Positions 1-8,099 of a stretch of 64,000 nucleotides of DNA are shown piece after piece. The stretch comes from Scleromatobacter sp039920745 (lineage in GTDB: Bacteria; Pseudomonadota; Gammaproteobacteria; Burkholderiales; Burkholderiaceae_C). The stretch's first letter is position 1; each line of letters begins with the position of its first letter. Position numbers and translations under genes: made by a program. The DNA lies in NCBI GenBank assembly GCA_039920745.1, contig JBDSDD010000045.1:1-64000 (forward strand). The letters run 5' to 3'. The notes beneath the pieces are model-generated. The model was not told the DNA's origin, ran no database searches, and saw only the letters and a list, made by a program, of their open reading frames with translations.

Positions 1-115
1 TTTCCACCGTGCTGAGGAACATCTCGTGCATCGAGTTCGGCTCGACGCCGTGCAGGTCCTTGAAATACTGTTCCAGCGTCTCGCGAACGCAGGCTTCGAT
101 CTGTTTTTTGCTCAT
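1..115 (-). CDS. fis: Fis-family DNA-binding regulator, N-terminal part only
   Basis: Thirty-eight codons are visible before the window edge, beginning MSKKQIEACVRETLEQYFKD and continuing with DLHGVEPNSMHEMFLSTVE. This matches the N-terminal dimerisation part of small Fis proteins, which normally carry a C-terminal helix-turn-helix, here outside the window. It lies 17 bp downstream of dusB on the same strand, the dusB-fis order known from many proteobacteria, so it is probably co-transcribed with dusB. Fis family members are nucleoid-associated proteins that bend DNA and modulate growth-phase transcription. The identification rests on the partial sequence plus the neighbour. Confidence 0.85.
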   Translation of the reverse strand, partial: MSKKQIEACVRETLEQYFKDLHGVEPNSMHEMFLSTVE

Positions 116-132
116 TCTTGGCTTGTCTTCTT

Positions 133-1161
133 TTAAGCTTCTTGCGCAAGCAGCTCTTCGTTGGCGGCCGGCCACAGCGCGTGGCGGTCGGCCAACTGGT
201 CGAAGTAGTCGGTCACGCCGGCCATCTGCGTCTTGCAGTCGGCATGCGTATTCATCACTGCCCGGAACTCCGGTCCCCCAGGAAGCGCGTGGACAGCCCA
301 GCCGATATGTTTGCGGGCCGTCCGCACGCCCAACTCTTCGCCATACAGGCCGTAGTGGTCGTGCAGATGTTCGGTGAGCCAGCGCGCGACGTCGCGCGTG
401 GCTGGTGGCGCGAGCAGTTCGCCCGTTGCCAGATAGTGAGCGATCTCGCGAAAGATCCACGGCCGGCCTTGCGCCGCGCGTCCGACCATCAGCGCGTCGG
501 CTCCGGTGGCCTGCAGCACGGCGCGCGCCTTCTCGGGCGTATCGATGTCGCCGTTGGCCACGACAGGGATCCGCAGCGCGGCCTTGACGGCGGCGATGGT
601 GTCGTACTCAGCCAAGCCCTTGTAGCCTTGCTCGCGGGTGCGGCCGTGCACCGTCACCATCGCGATGCCGGCGCTTTCGGCCGCGCGTGCGATGCGCAGC
701 GCGTTGCGTTCGGTGTCGCACCAGCCGGTGCGCATCTTCAGCGTGACGGGCACGTTGGCGCTCGCGCAGGCGGCCACCACGGCCTCGACGATCTCGAGCG
801 CCAGCGGCTCGTCCTGCATCAGCGCCGAACCGGCCCACTTGTTGCAGACCTTCTTGGCCGGGCAACCCATGTTGATGTCGATGATCTGCGCGCCGCGGTC
901 GATGTTGTAGCGGGCGGCGTCGGCCATCATCTGCGCGTCGGTGCCGGCGATCTGCACCGAGATCGGCGCCGTCTCGCCGTCGTGGTTGGCGCGGCGCGAG
1001 GTCTTGAGCGTGTGCCACAGGTCCTTGCGCGACGTCACCATCTCGCTGACCGCATAGCCCGCCCCCAGGCGCTTGCAGAGCATGCGGAACGGCCGATCCG
1101 TCACCCCGGCCATCGGGGCGACGAACAGGGCATTCGGCAGCTCGATCGCGCCAATGTGCAT
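133..1161 (-). CDS. dusB: tRNA-dihydrouridine synthase B
   Basis: A 342-aa FMN-dependent enzyme that reduces specific uridines in the tRNA D-loop to dihydrouridine. The N-terminus MHIGAIELPNALFVAPMAG and the following GVTDRPFR fit the DusB start. NMGCPAKKV places the catalytic cysteine at residue 100, the same number as in E. coli DusB, and VANGDIDTPEKA and DALMVGRAAQGRPWIF fit the FMN phosphate region. The reading frame is open well upstream, but the chosen ATG is where family similarity begins; no strong ribosome binding site is visible before it. It heads a dusB-fis transcription unit. Confidence 0.95.
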   Translation of the reverse strand: MHIGAIELPNALFVAPMAGVTDRPFRMLCKRLGAGYAVSEMVTSRKDLWHTLKTSRRANHDGETAPISVQIAGTDAQMMADAARYNIDRGAQIIDINMGCPAKKVCNKWAGSALMQDEPLALEIVEAVVAACASANVPVTLKMRTGWCDTERNALRIARAAESAGIAMVTVHGRTREQGYKGLAEYDTIAAVKAALRIPVVANGDIDTPEKARAVLQATGADALMVGRAAQGRPWIFREIAHYLATGELLAPPATRDVARWLTEHLHDHYGLYGEELGVRTARKHIGWAVHALPGGPEFRAVMNTHADCKTQMAGVTDYFDQLADRHALWPAANEELLAQEA

Positions 1162-1354
1162 GGGGTGGGGAATCCGGGAGGAGGTGGGCGGCACACCTGC
1201 TGTCGAGCGAGGCTCAGACACGCTCGAGGTGCTGCAAAACGAGGCAGAAGTATATCCGCACGGCGCCTTCGCGTGCGCCGCGGTGGCGCGCGAACGGCGT
1301 GCGAATCCGCACGCCCAGTGGCGCGACAGGTGGCCTCGCGCACAATGCGGTCGC

Positions 1355-1885
1355 ATGGATCACTGGTTCGCCGGCGTCATCGCCTGGCTGTCGCTGCCGC
1401 AGTACGGGCTGCTGACGCTGTTCGTCGTGTCGCTGGTGTCGGCGACGCTGTTGCCCCTCGGTTCCGAGCCCGCGCTGGCTGGCGTGGTGCTGCTCAATCC
1501 CTCGCTGATGTGGTGGGCGATTGCGGTGGCGACGGCCGGCAACACCATCGGCGGCGCGATCAGCTGGGCCACCGGCTACGGCGCCGAACGGGCCTACGAA
1601 GGCCTGGCCCACAAGAAGCCGCCCGGGACGGCGAGCCGGCGCGCCCGGGCGCTGGTCGAGCGCTACGGCACGCGCGCCTGCCTCCTCAGCTGGCTTCCCG
1701 TGGTGGGCGACCCGCTGTGCGCCGTCGCCGGCTGGCTGCGGCTGCCGTTCTGGCCCTGCGTCGGCTACATGGCGGTTGGCAAGTTCCTGCGCTACCTGGT
1801 CTACACGACGGCCCTCGTCTGGTTCCTGCCGATGCTCAAGCCCTGGTTCGAGAGCCACGGCTTTCACATGGCCGCAGGCGTTTGA
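1355..1885 (+). CDS. YqaA / DedA-type inner-membrane protein
   Basis: A 176-aa protein with several hydrophobic segments (about residues 18-45, 48-70, 105-130 and 140-160) and the glycine-rich NTIGGAISWATGYG loop followed by a conserved arginine-rich segment. These fit the YqaA branch of the DedA/SNARE-associated (VTT) superfamily, thought to act in membrane lipid or proton homeostasis. The open frame extends upstream over dusB; the ATG used here is the first one giving a normal family N-terminus. It is divergent from dusB with 193 bp between the starts. The exact substrate is unknown. Confidence 0.75.
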   Translation: MDHWFAGVIAWLSLPQYGLLTLFVVSLVSATLLPLGSEPALAGVVLLNPSLMWWAIAVATAGNTIGGAISWATGYGAERAYEGLAHKKPPGTASRRARALVERYGTRACLLSWLPVVGDPLCAVAGWLRLPFWPCVGYMAVGKFLRYLVYTTALVWFLPMLKPWFESHGFHMAAGV

Positions 1886-2063
1886 AGCGCCCGATCAAGC
1901 GCAGCGTCGATTTGTCCGATGGACTCTGAACGTCGACCCGCCCAAGAGAGGGATACCGGGCAAATCGGGAGGCGCAGAGCATCGAGGCCCCGGCGAGAAT
2001 GTGTTTTCGCCGGACATCGCGTGCGCGACGAACCACCGGGACAAACGACCTCAGGGAAAGACA

Positions 2064-3572
2064 ATGACAACGACTCGCGCCTTGGCAGATACGCCGTCCT
2101 ACGACGCCCTCACCGCCACCTGGCTGCGCCTGTATCGCCTGGGCCACCTGCAAAGCATGGCCAGCTGGGACCAGGCCGCCAACATGCCGCCCAAGGGCAA
2201 CACGGCCCGCGGTCATGCGTTGGCGGAGATCGCGATGCTGACGCACGGCATGCGCACGGATCCGGCGCTCAAGAACCACCTGGCCCGCGCCAAGGACGAG
2301 GCCCTGAGCGACGCGCAACGCGCCAACCTGCGCGAGATCGAGCGTGACTGGTTCCGCGCCAACGCGCTGCCTGCGGAACTGGTGGAGCGCCGCGCGCTCG
2401 CCACCTCGCGCTGCGAATACGCCTGGCGCACGCAACGCAAGTCCAACGACTGGGCCGGCTTCGCCGTCAATCTCAAGACGGTGCTCGAAGTGGGCCGCGA
2501 AGAGGCGCGCCACCTGGCCGACCAGAGCGGCCTGTCGCCCTACGACGCACTGATCGACCGCTACGAGCCGGGCATGCGCGGCGCCACCATCGACCGCATC
2601 TTCGGCGACGTCAAGGAATGGCTGCCGGGCCTGATTTCCCGGATCACGCACAAGCAGGCCAGCGAACCCACGCTGGCGCCCGTCGGCCCGTTCGCCCTCG
2701 CAGCGCAGCGCGACCTGTGCGAGCAGGTGATGCGCGTGCTGCAGTTCGACTTCGACGGCGGCCGTCTCGACGTCAGCTCGCACCCGTTCTCCGGCGGCGT
2801 GCCCGAGGACGTGCGCCTGACCACGCGCTTCCGTGACGACGAGTTCATGCAGAGCCTGATGGGCACGGTGCACGAGACCGGCCACGGCCGCTACGAACAG
2901 AACCTGCCGCGCGAACTGCTGGGCCAGCCAGTGGCCGAGGCGCGTTCGATGGGCATCCACGAGAGCCAGAGCCTGTCGTTCGAGATGCAGGTCGGCTCCC
3001 ACCCCGGTTTCGTCGGCCACATGGCGCCGCGCATTCGCGCCACGTTCGGCGACCAGCCCGCGCTGGCCACCGACAACCTGCAGCGACTGCTCACGCGCGT
3101 GCAGCCCGGGCTCATCCGCGTCGACGCCGACGAGGTCACCTACCCGGCCCACGTCATCCTGCGCTACGAGCTCGAGCGCGGCTTGATCGAAGGCAGCTAC
3201 GAGGTCGACGACATCCCCGCCGTGTGGGACGAGCAGATGATGCAGCTGCTGGGCGTGGACACCCGCGGCAACAACCGCGACGGCCCGATGCAGGACGTGC
3301 ACTGGCCCGAGGGCCTGTTCGGCTACTTCGCCTGCTACTCGCTGGGCGCGATGTACGCCGCACAGTGGTTCGCCACGATGCGCCGCCAGATGCCCGACCT
3401 CGACGCCCAGATCAACGCCGGCAACCTGAACCCGGTGTTCGACTGGCTGCGCGAGAACATCTGGCTGCAGGGCAGCCGCTGGACCACCGACGAGCTGGCG
3501 CTGCGCGCGTCCGGCGAGACGCTGAATCCGGCGCATTTCCGCGCGCACCTCGAAAAGCGCTACCTGGGCTGA
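2064..3572 (+). CDS. M32-family metallocarboxypeptidase (Taq type)
   Basis: A 502-aa zinc carboxypeptidase that removes C-terminal residues from peptides, presumably in the cytoplasm because no signal peptide is seen. HETGH at residues 270-274 is the HEXXH zinc site. HESQSLSFEMQ and IRVDADEVTYPAHVILRYE are further M32 signatures. The length is typical (about 500 aa). The start is fixed by a clear purine-rich ribosome binding site (AGGGAAAG, 2053-2060) just before the ATG. A GNAT gene follows after 5 bp, so the two are probably co-transcribed. Confidence 0.95.
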   Translation: MTTTRALADTPSYDALTATWLRLYRLGHLQSMASWDQAANMPPKGNTARGHALAEIAMLTHGMRTDPALKNHLARAKDEALSDAQRANLREIERDWFRANALPAELVERRALATSRCEYAWRTQRKSNDWAGFAVNLKTVLEVGREEARHLADQSGLSPYDALIDRYEPGMRGATIDRIFGDVKEWLPGLISRITHKQASEPTLAPVGPFALAAQRDLCEQVMRVLQFDFDGGRLDVSSHPFSGGVPEDVRLTTRFRDDEFMQSLMGTVHETGHGRYEQNLPRELLGQPVAEARSMGIHESQSLSFEMQVGSHPGFVGHMAPRIRATFGDQPALATDNLQRLLTRVQPGLIRVDADEVTYPAHVILRYELERGLIEGSYEVDDIPAVWDEQMMQLLGVDTRGNNRDGPMQDVHWPEGLFGYFACYSLGAMYAAQWFATMRRQMPDLDAQINAGNLNPVFDWLRENIWLQGSRWTTDELALRASGETLNPAHFRAHLEKRYLG

Positions 3573-3577
3573 CGGGC

Positions 3578-4009
3578 ATGCGATTCGAGTTGACGAACAC
3601 GCCGTCGCCGGAAGACGCGCACGCCATCAGCCAGGGCATCGTCGACTTCAACCGCCGCACGGTGCCCGACCTCGAGGATGTCGCGGCCGAAGCGAAGTGC
3701 TTCGTGTTCGTGCGCGACGACGCGGGCGCGGTGCTCGGCGGCCTGCGCGCGTCGTGCTATTGGAACGCGCTGCACGTCGAGCTGGTGTGGTTGTCCGACG
3801 CGGCGCGCGGTTCGGGCGCCGGCCGCGAGCTGCTCGCCCGAGCGGAGGCGTTCGCGCTCGAGCACGGCTGCGAGCTGGCGCTGGTGCAGACCACCGGTTG
3901 GCAGGCGCGCCCGTTCTACGAGAAATGCGGCTACGCGTGCTTCGGCACGGTGGAAGGCATGCCGCGCGGCAGCGCGACGCATTTCCTGCAAAAGCGGCTC
4001 CAGGTCTGA
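3578..4009 (+). CDS. GNAT-family N-acetyltransferase
   Basis: A 143-aa protein with the GNAT fold. WLSDAARGSGAGRELLARAE is the motif A acetyl-CoA loop (R-G-x-G-x-G/A type), followed by a C-terminal PFYEKCGYACFGTVEGMP segment typical of motif B. The family transfers acetyl groups from acetyl-CoA to small molecules or protein amines; the acceptor cannot be read from the sequence. It starts 5 bp after the M32 peptidase stop, suggesting one transcript. Confidence 0.88.
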   Translation: MRFELTNTPSPEDAHAISQGIVDFNRRTVPDLEDVAAEAKCFVFVRDDAGAVLGGLRASCYWNALHVELVWLSDAARGSGAGRELLARAEAFALEHGCELALVQTTGWQARPFYEKCGYACFGTVEGMPRGSATHFLQKRLQV

Positions 4010-4156
4010 GCTGCGGGTCGCGTTCAACGCGAGCGAGCGCGCTCTCGTCGTGATCCGCATCCTGGCCGGTCGAAGGCCGGCCGCGCCAGGTGGATACCAT
4101 GCGGGCCTGCCGGATGCCTTTCGCATCCAGACCCCACCGACGACCAAGGACGCCTC

Positions 4157-4312
4157 ATGAACATCCATCTCGGGCTGACGCCCCTTCTTGCGCTGATCGC
4201 CGGCATCCTCGTGCTGATCATGCCCAAGCTCCTCAACTACATCGTGGCCTTCTACCTGATCGCGATCGGCGTGATCGGCATCCTCGGTCTGCATCAGTGG
4301 CACATGGGGTAA
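4157..4312 (+). CDS. DUF3096-like small membrane protein
   Basis: A 51-aa protein, MNIHLGLTPLLALIAGILVL and then IMPKLLNYIVAFYLIAIGVIGILG, almost entirely two hydrophobic segments joined by a Pro-Lys turn. This is the architecture of DUF3096 miniproteins, whose role is unknown. An AAGGA box at 4146-4150 sits before the ATG. It is 147 bp downstream of the GNAT gene and probably has its own promoter. Confidence 0.75.
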   Translation: MNIHLGLTPLLALIAGILVLIMPKLLNYIVAFYLIAIGVIGILGLHQWHMG

Positions 4313-4331
4313 CCCCGAAGCCTGTTTCTGT

Positions 4332-4357
4332 GCGATCCCCCAGTTCATGGGGATCGC
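4332..4357. terminator. Perfect 9-bp inverted repeat, possible terminator
   Basis: GCGATCCCC (4332-4340) and GGGGATCGC (4349-4357) are exact complements around an 8-nt loop, 20 bp past the DUF3096 stop. There is no U-run, so it may be a processing hairpin or a protein site instead of a classical intrinsic terminator. The remaining bases to 4571 show no gene. Confidence 0.4.
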
Positions 4358-4571
4358 CCTGCGTTTGCGGTGCCGTTATCACACGTTGGTCACAACTGTT
4401 GCGAAACGGCGGAGGCTGAAACGCATCAGGGTGACATTCTTCACGCTTTTGCTGGATACCATGCGTCCGAGTCGGTCGCGGACATTGGTCTGTTGCACCG
4501 GCGCGGGACGGCTGCGACGCCTTCGGTCGGCGCCCGTGCATCCCACCATCGCGAGACAGGACACGCCCGCC

Positions 4572-5822
4572 ATGAACGCCAACAATCTCTATCGAGGCCT
4601 GTTCGAGCTCCTCACCGGCCCGCACGACGAAGCCGCGTCCTCGATTCCCAACGCGAGTGGCCGCAACGCGCGCCGCGAGTTGCTGAGCGTCGCGCGCAAG
4701 GAGGGCTGCCTGCCCGAGCTCTACGCGGGCTGGGAGGCGGACAACCTGTTGTCGCCGTCGGAGGCCATCGAGCATGAGCAGTTCGTGCGTCGGCGCGCGT
4801 CCGCCGCCGCCGTTCGGCGCGTGCTGCCCGCCGGCTCGCTGCTCGCGGGATCTGGTGGCCTGTGCCGCGACCCGAGCACGCTCGAGGTGTTGCTTGCCGA
4901 CTTCGCCGCCATCGGTCCGCTGCACGAGGCCGTCGGGCAACTGGGCTATCGACTCGAAGGCACCGGTGAATGGCTCGTGTCGCTGCGCGATCCGCTGCAG
5001 CGCGGCGCGGCCACCTTTCGCTATGCGATGGCGAGCCAGACCCAGAGCGCGGCCACCATCGAGGTGCAGGTGGCCGGCGTGCCGATCGACGCGCGGCGCA
5101 ACCTGCCGTTCGCCGACCTCGCCGAACACGCCATCCGCATCGACGGCCTGGCCTGCCGCACGCTGGATCCGACGCGCCAGGTGCTTCACCGCATCGCCAG
5201 TTTCGGCGCGCGGCTGGAGCCCGTCACGGTGCGCGAGATTGCCGAGATCCACCTGCTGCTCAAGAGATCCGCCCAGCGGATCGACCACGCGTGGTTGCAG
5301 GCCAAGCTGGACTACCTGGATGCGTGGATCGGGCTGCGGCAACTGCGCGAGGCCATCGTCGCCAAGCGCCTCAGCGCACTGCTGTCCTGGGGCGAGTTCG
5401 GCCGCATGATAGAGGCCAGCGTCGCGCGCACCGACGCGGTGGCCACCCGGCGCAAGCGCGCGCCGCGGGCCGGCACCTTCCTCAAGAATGGCTTCGAGCT
5501 GCTGCAAGGGCCGCGCCGCAACGACGTCGCTGCCAAGCTGGCACGCGCGCCGTGGCTGGTCTCCCGGGTGTGGGCCTCCGGCCATCGCGTCTGCGGCGTT
5601 CCGGTGTCGACCAAGGCCTTCGATGCGCCGCGTCTCCTGCGCATCGACGGGGCGCTCTACCTGGCGACGGGCGCCGGGCTGATCCTGCTGTCGCTTGTCG
5701 ACCTCAACGATGGCGCGCGGGCCGCCGTGAGCGAGGGGGTGCGCATTGGCGGCAGGCCGGTCGTGCTGGCACGCTGGGCGGCGGCGCGCACCTCGCGCAG
5801 GGCGCGCGCCGGGACGCCCTGA
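4572..5822 (+). CDS. Conserved hypothetical protein, 416 aa
   Basis: Not recognised with confidence. The protein has no signal peptide or transmembrane segment apart from a short hydrophobic stretch near the C-terminus (LYLATGAGLILLSLVDL). Residues about 85-260 are loosely reminiscent of the uncharacterised nucleotidyltransferase-like group (a LLAGSGGLC loop, then a helical region and HAIRIDGLACRTLDP), but the catalytic acidic pair of active nucleotidyltransferases is not obvious. Codon use has the high GC at third positions seen in the neighbours. It converges on the patatin gene with only 2 bp between the stops. Confidence 0.6.
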   Translation: MNANNLYRGLFELLTGPHDEAASSIPNASGRNARRELLSVARKEGCLPELYAGWEADNLLSPSEAIEHEQFVRRRASAAAVRRVLPAGSLLAGSGGLCRDPSTLEVLLADFAAIGPLHEAVGQLGYRLEGTGEWLVSLRDPLQRGAATFRYAMASQTQSAATIEVQVAGVPIDARRNLPFADLAEHAIRIDGLACRTLDPTRQVLHRIASFGARLEPVTVREIAEIHLLLKRSAQRIDHAWLQAKLDYLDAWIGLRQLREAIVAKRLSALLSWGEFGRMIEASVARTDAVATRRKRAPRAGTFLKNGFELLQGPRRNDVAAKLARAPWLVSRVWASGHRVCGVPVSTKAFDAPRLLRIDGALYLATGAGLILLSLVDLNDGARAAVSEGVRIGGRPVVLARWAAARTSRRARAGTP

Positions 5823-5824
5823 GC

Positions 5825-7102
5825 TCAGGCCGCGGCCAGCGACGACTCGAGTTCGTCCAGCACGCCACCCAGGCGCCGCAGCGCGCCGCCGAGGCGGCTC
5901 GGCGACACGTCATGCCAGGCCGGCACCAGCCGCGGCGTGGTCGTGACCAGGCGTCGCGTCGGATCGTCCAGCAGCTTGTCCGCGATGGCGATGCCGTGCG
6001 GCTCGAACATCGCGTGCAGCGCACGGCGCCGCGTGCGCAGGTTCATGCGCGTCGACTGATACGCATGTTCGGCGAGCTGGCGGCGCGCCGAGTAGCTGAA
6101 GGTGTTCGCGCCGAACATCTCCGGGTCGCGGTGATCGGGCTCGAACAGCGCGATGTCGACATCGGGATGGCTCAGGCCGTAGCCGGCCATTCCGAGCTCC
6201 AGGCGCGAGTGGATCAGGGAGCGAAAGCTCTGGCTCGCGACCAGCGGCAGCCCGCCCTCGACGAGCTTGGGAATGGCGTCGGTGCCCAGGCGCACCGTGT
6301 GCGTCGGCGCGTAGGTGGCGTCGAATGGCACCAGCGGATTCAGGCACAGGATGAGGTCGATGTCCTGGTCCAGCAGCACGCGGGCGTGCAGCGTCTTCTT
6401 CAATGCGCCGTCGACGTAGTGGCGCGCGCCGATGCGCACCGGCGGATACAGGCCCGGCAGCGCGGCGCTGGCGGTGACGGCGCGCGAGATCGGCACGTCG
6501 TCCCAGCCGGGCAGGCCGAAGGGGGCGACGGCGCCGGTGTCCAGGTCGGTGGCCACCAGCACCAGGCGGCGGGCCAGCTTGCGGAAGTCGTCGGTGCGTC
6601 CGGGGGCCGAGAAAACCGAGCGCATGTGCGCCTCGATCGGCGCGTTGCTGAACACGCCGGTAGGCAGGGCGCGGCCCAGGCGCTCGATCACCTCGACGCC
6701 CGAGGCCGTGCCGAGCGCGACGCGCCACGCGGCCTGGGCGACCAGCCTGGGCAGCATCTTCAGGCGCGCGCCGTACTCGCCCCAGGCCGGGTGCACGAAG
6801 ATCGACGGGTGGATCAGGTCGTCGTCGCCGCCCTCGTTCTCGATGAACGCGGTGCACATCTGGCGCGGCGTCATGCCGTTGGCCAGGCCGGCGGCGATGA
6901 AGCCACCGGCCGAGATGCCGACGTATGCGTCCATGCGCGTGAAGTCGACGCCCACCAGTGTTTCCTCCAGCGCGCACAACGCGCCGATCTCCCAAATGGC
7001 CCCCAGCGGCCCGCCGCCCGCGAGCGCGAGGCCCACGCGCGTGCCCTTGCGGCGCGTCGCGCGTGACGCGCGTACGCGGGAGGAGGTGTCGGTCGGATTC
7101 AT
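5825..7102 (-). CDS. Patatin-like phospholipase
   Basis: A 425-aa protein with all patatin hallmarks: the GGGPLG oxyanion loop at residues 29-34, the nucleophile elbow GISAG at 62-66 (Ser64), ASAALPGLYPP, and the HYVDGALKKT segment carrying the catalytic Asp. Patatins are Ser-Asp dyad acyl hydrolases acting on phospholipids or other acyl esters. There is no signal peptide, so it is probably cytoplasmic. A related but distinct patatin lies at 29371-30396. The next gene on the strand is the phasin, whose terminator lies in between, so it is probably transcribed alone. Confidence 0.92.
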   Translation of the reverse strand: MNPTDTSSRVRASRATRRKGTRVGLALAGGGPLGAIWEIGALCALEETLVGVDFTRMDAYVGISAGGFIAAGLANGMTPRQMCTAFIENEGGDDDLIHPSIFVHPAWGEYGARLKMLPRLVAQAAWRVALGTASGVEVIERLGRALPTGVFSNAPIEAHMRSVFSAPGRTDDFRKLARRLVLVATDLDTGAVAPFGLPGWDDVPISRAVTASAALPGLYPPVRIGARHYVDGALKKTLHARVLLDQDIDLILCLNPLVPFDATYAPTHTVRLGTDAIPKLVEGGLPLVASQSFRSLIHSRLELGMAGYGLSHPDVDIALFEPDHRDPEMFGANTFSYSARRQLAEHAYQSTRMNLRTRRRALHAMFEPHGIAIADKLLDDPTRRLVTTTPRLVPAWHDVSPSRLGGALRRLGGVLDELESSLAAA

Positions 7103-7194
7103 CGAGGTCTCGGAGTCGCGGAAGGAGTTCCAGCGGGGATTTGGCAGGGCGCATGCCCAGGCGCTGGAGACGGCTCTCTAACCCACGAGCCGTC

Positions 7195-7233
7195 CAGAAA
7201 CGACAAAGGCGCCAGCGGTGAGGCTGGCGCCTT
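7195..7233 (-). terminator. Intrinsic terminator of the phasin gene
   Basis: AAGGCGCCAGC (7206-7216) and GCTGGCGCCTT (7223-7233) form a perfect 11-bp stem with a 6-nt loop. Read on the minus strand it is followed by TTTGTCGTTTC, a T-rich tail, and it lies 63 bp past the phasin stop. Confidence 0.8.
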
Positions 7234-7295
7234 CAAGGCGCGCGGGCCGCGCACGGAGCGTATGCCCCGGGCCGTGGCCGACGCCGCGTCGGGGC

Positions 7296-7862
7296 TCAGG
7301 CGGCCGTCGAGGCAGCGGCCTTCTTGGCCGGGGCGCGCTTGGCGGCGGCCTTCTTTGCCGGGGCCTTGGCGGCCGGCTTCGCAGCGGCCTTCTTCGCCGG
7401 AGCGGCGGCCTTGACCGGAGCGGCCTTCGGCGACTTCGACAGCTTGGCGACGGCGGCGCTCAGTGCTTCCACGCGTGCCGACAGCTCGGCCACGTCCTTG
7501 GCGGTGGGCACGCCCAGCTTGCCGAGGGCCTTGGCGGTACGCTCTTCGAAGATGTTCTCGAGCTTGTCCCACGATGCGCCGGCCTTGCTGCTGACTTCCG
7601 AGGCCATCGAGCTCATCTTGCCGGTGACGTCACCCAGCTTCTCTTCGGCCACGGCTTGCGTCTTGCGCTGCAGGCTGACGCCTTCCTTGACCAGCGCGTC
7701 GAACACCTTGCCGCCTTCGGCCTGGGCCTTGGCGAACGCGCCCATGCCGGCCAGCCAGATCTGCTGGGCGGAGTCCTTGACGGATGCGGCGAGCTGGCTG
7801 TCCAGCAGGCCTGCGGGGGAGGTGGCCTTCTTGGCGGCGATCTTGGAGAGCTTCTTGACCAT
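7296..7862 (-). CDS. Phasin-family granule protein with histone-H1-like tail
   Basis: A 188-aa protein. Residues about 1-135 form the phasin domain (SAQQIWLAGMGAFAKAQAEG, FDALVKEG, then a heptad-like helix). Residues about 140-188 are an almost pure Lys/Ala/Pro tail of AAPAKKAAAK-type repeats. Phasins coat polyhydroxyalkanoate granules; Lys/Ala/Pro tails resemble histone H1 and are thought to bind DNA, as in PhaF-type phasins that link granules to the nucleoid. An AAGGA box precedes the ATG. It is divergent from the fatty acyl reductase across 237 bp and ends in a strong terminator. Confidence 0.9.
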   Translation of the reverse strand: MVKKLSKIAAKKATSPAGLLDSQLAASVKDSAQQIWLAGMGAFAKAQAEGGKVFDALVKEGVSLQRKTQAVAEEKLGDVTGKMSSMASEVSSKAGASWDKLENIFEERTAKALGKLGVPTAKDVAELSARVEALSAAVAKLSKSPKAAPVKAAAPAKKAAAKPAAKAPAKKAAAKRAPAKKAAASTAA

Positions 7863-8099
7863 GACGTGATCCTTGTTTGCTTGAATGGAGGTTCGTGCTG
7901 CATGACCACCACGTGGCCGAGCCTGGAATATAGAGCTCGCCCCTGGAGCGCGAAACCTAATTACGTAGGGTGGCCGCTCTATCCGCGTCAAGTCCTGGTC
8001 GCCCGCCGGCGTTGCATCGGACAAACACGTGTGCGCCCCTGCGCGGCGATGTCCCACAATCGGCGCAAGAGACGTCAGTTCCAACAGAGGAGACACCGT

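Noticed and set aside
118..1929. Plus-strand open frame of about 600 codons opposite dusB
   Set aside because: Antisense shadow of dusB; the real plus-strand gene in this part is in another frame at 1355-1885.
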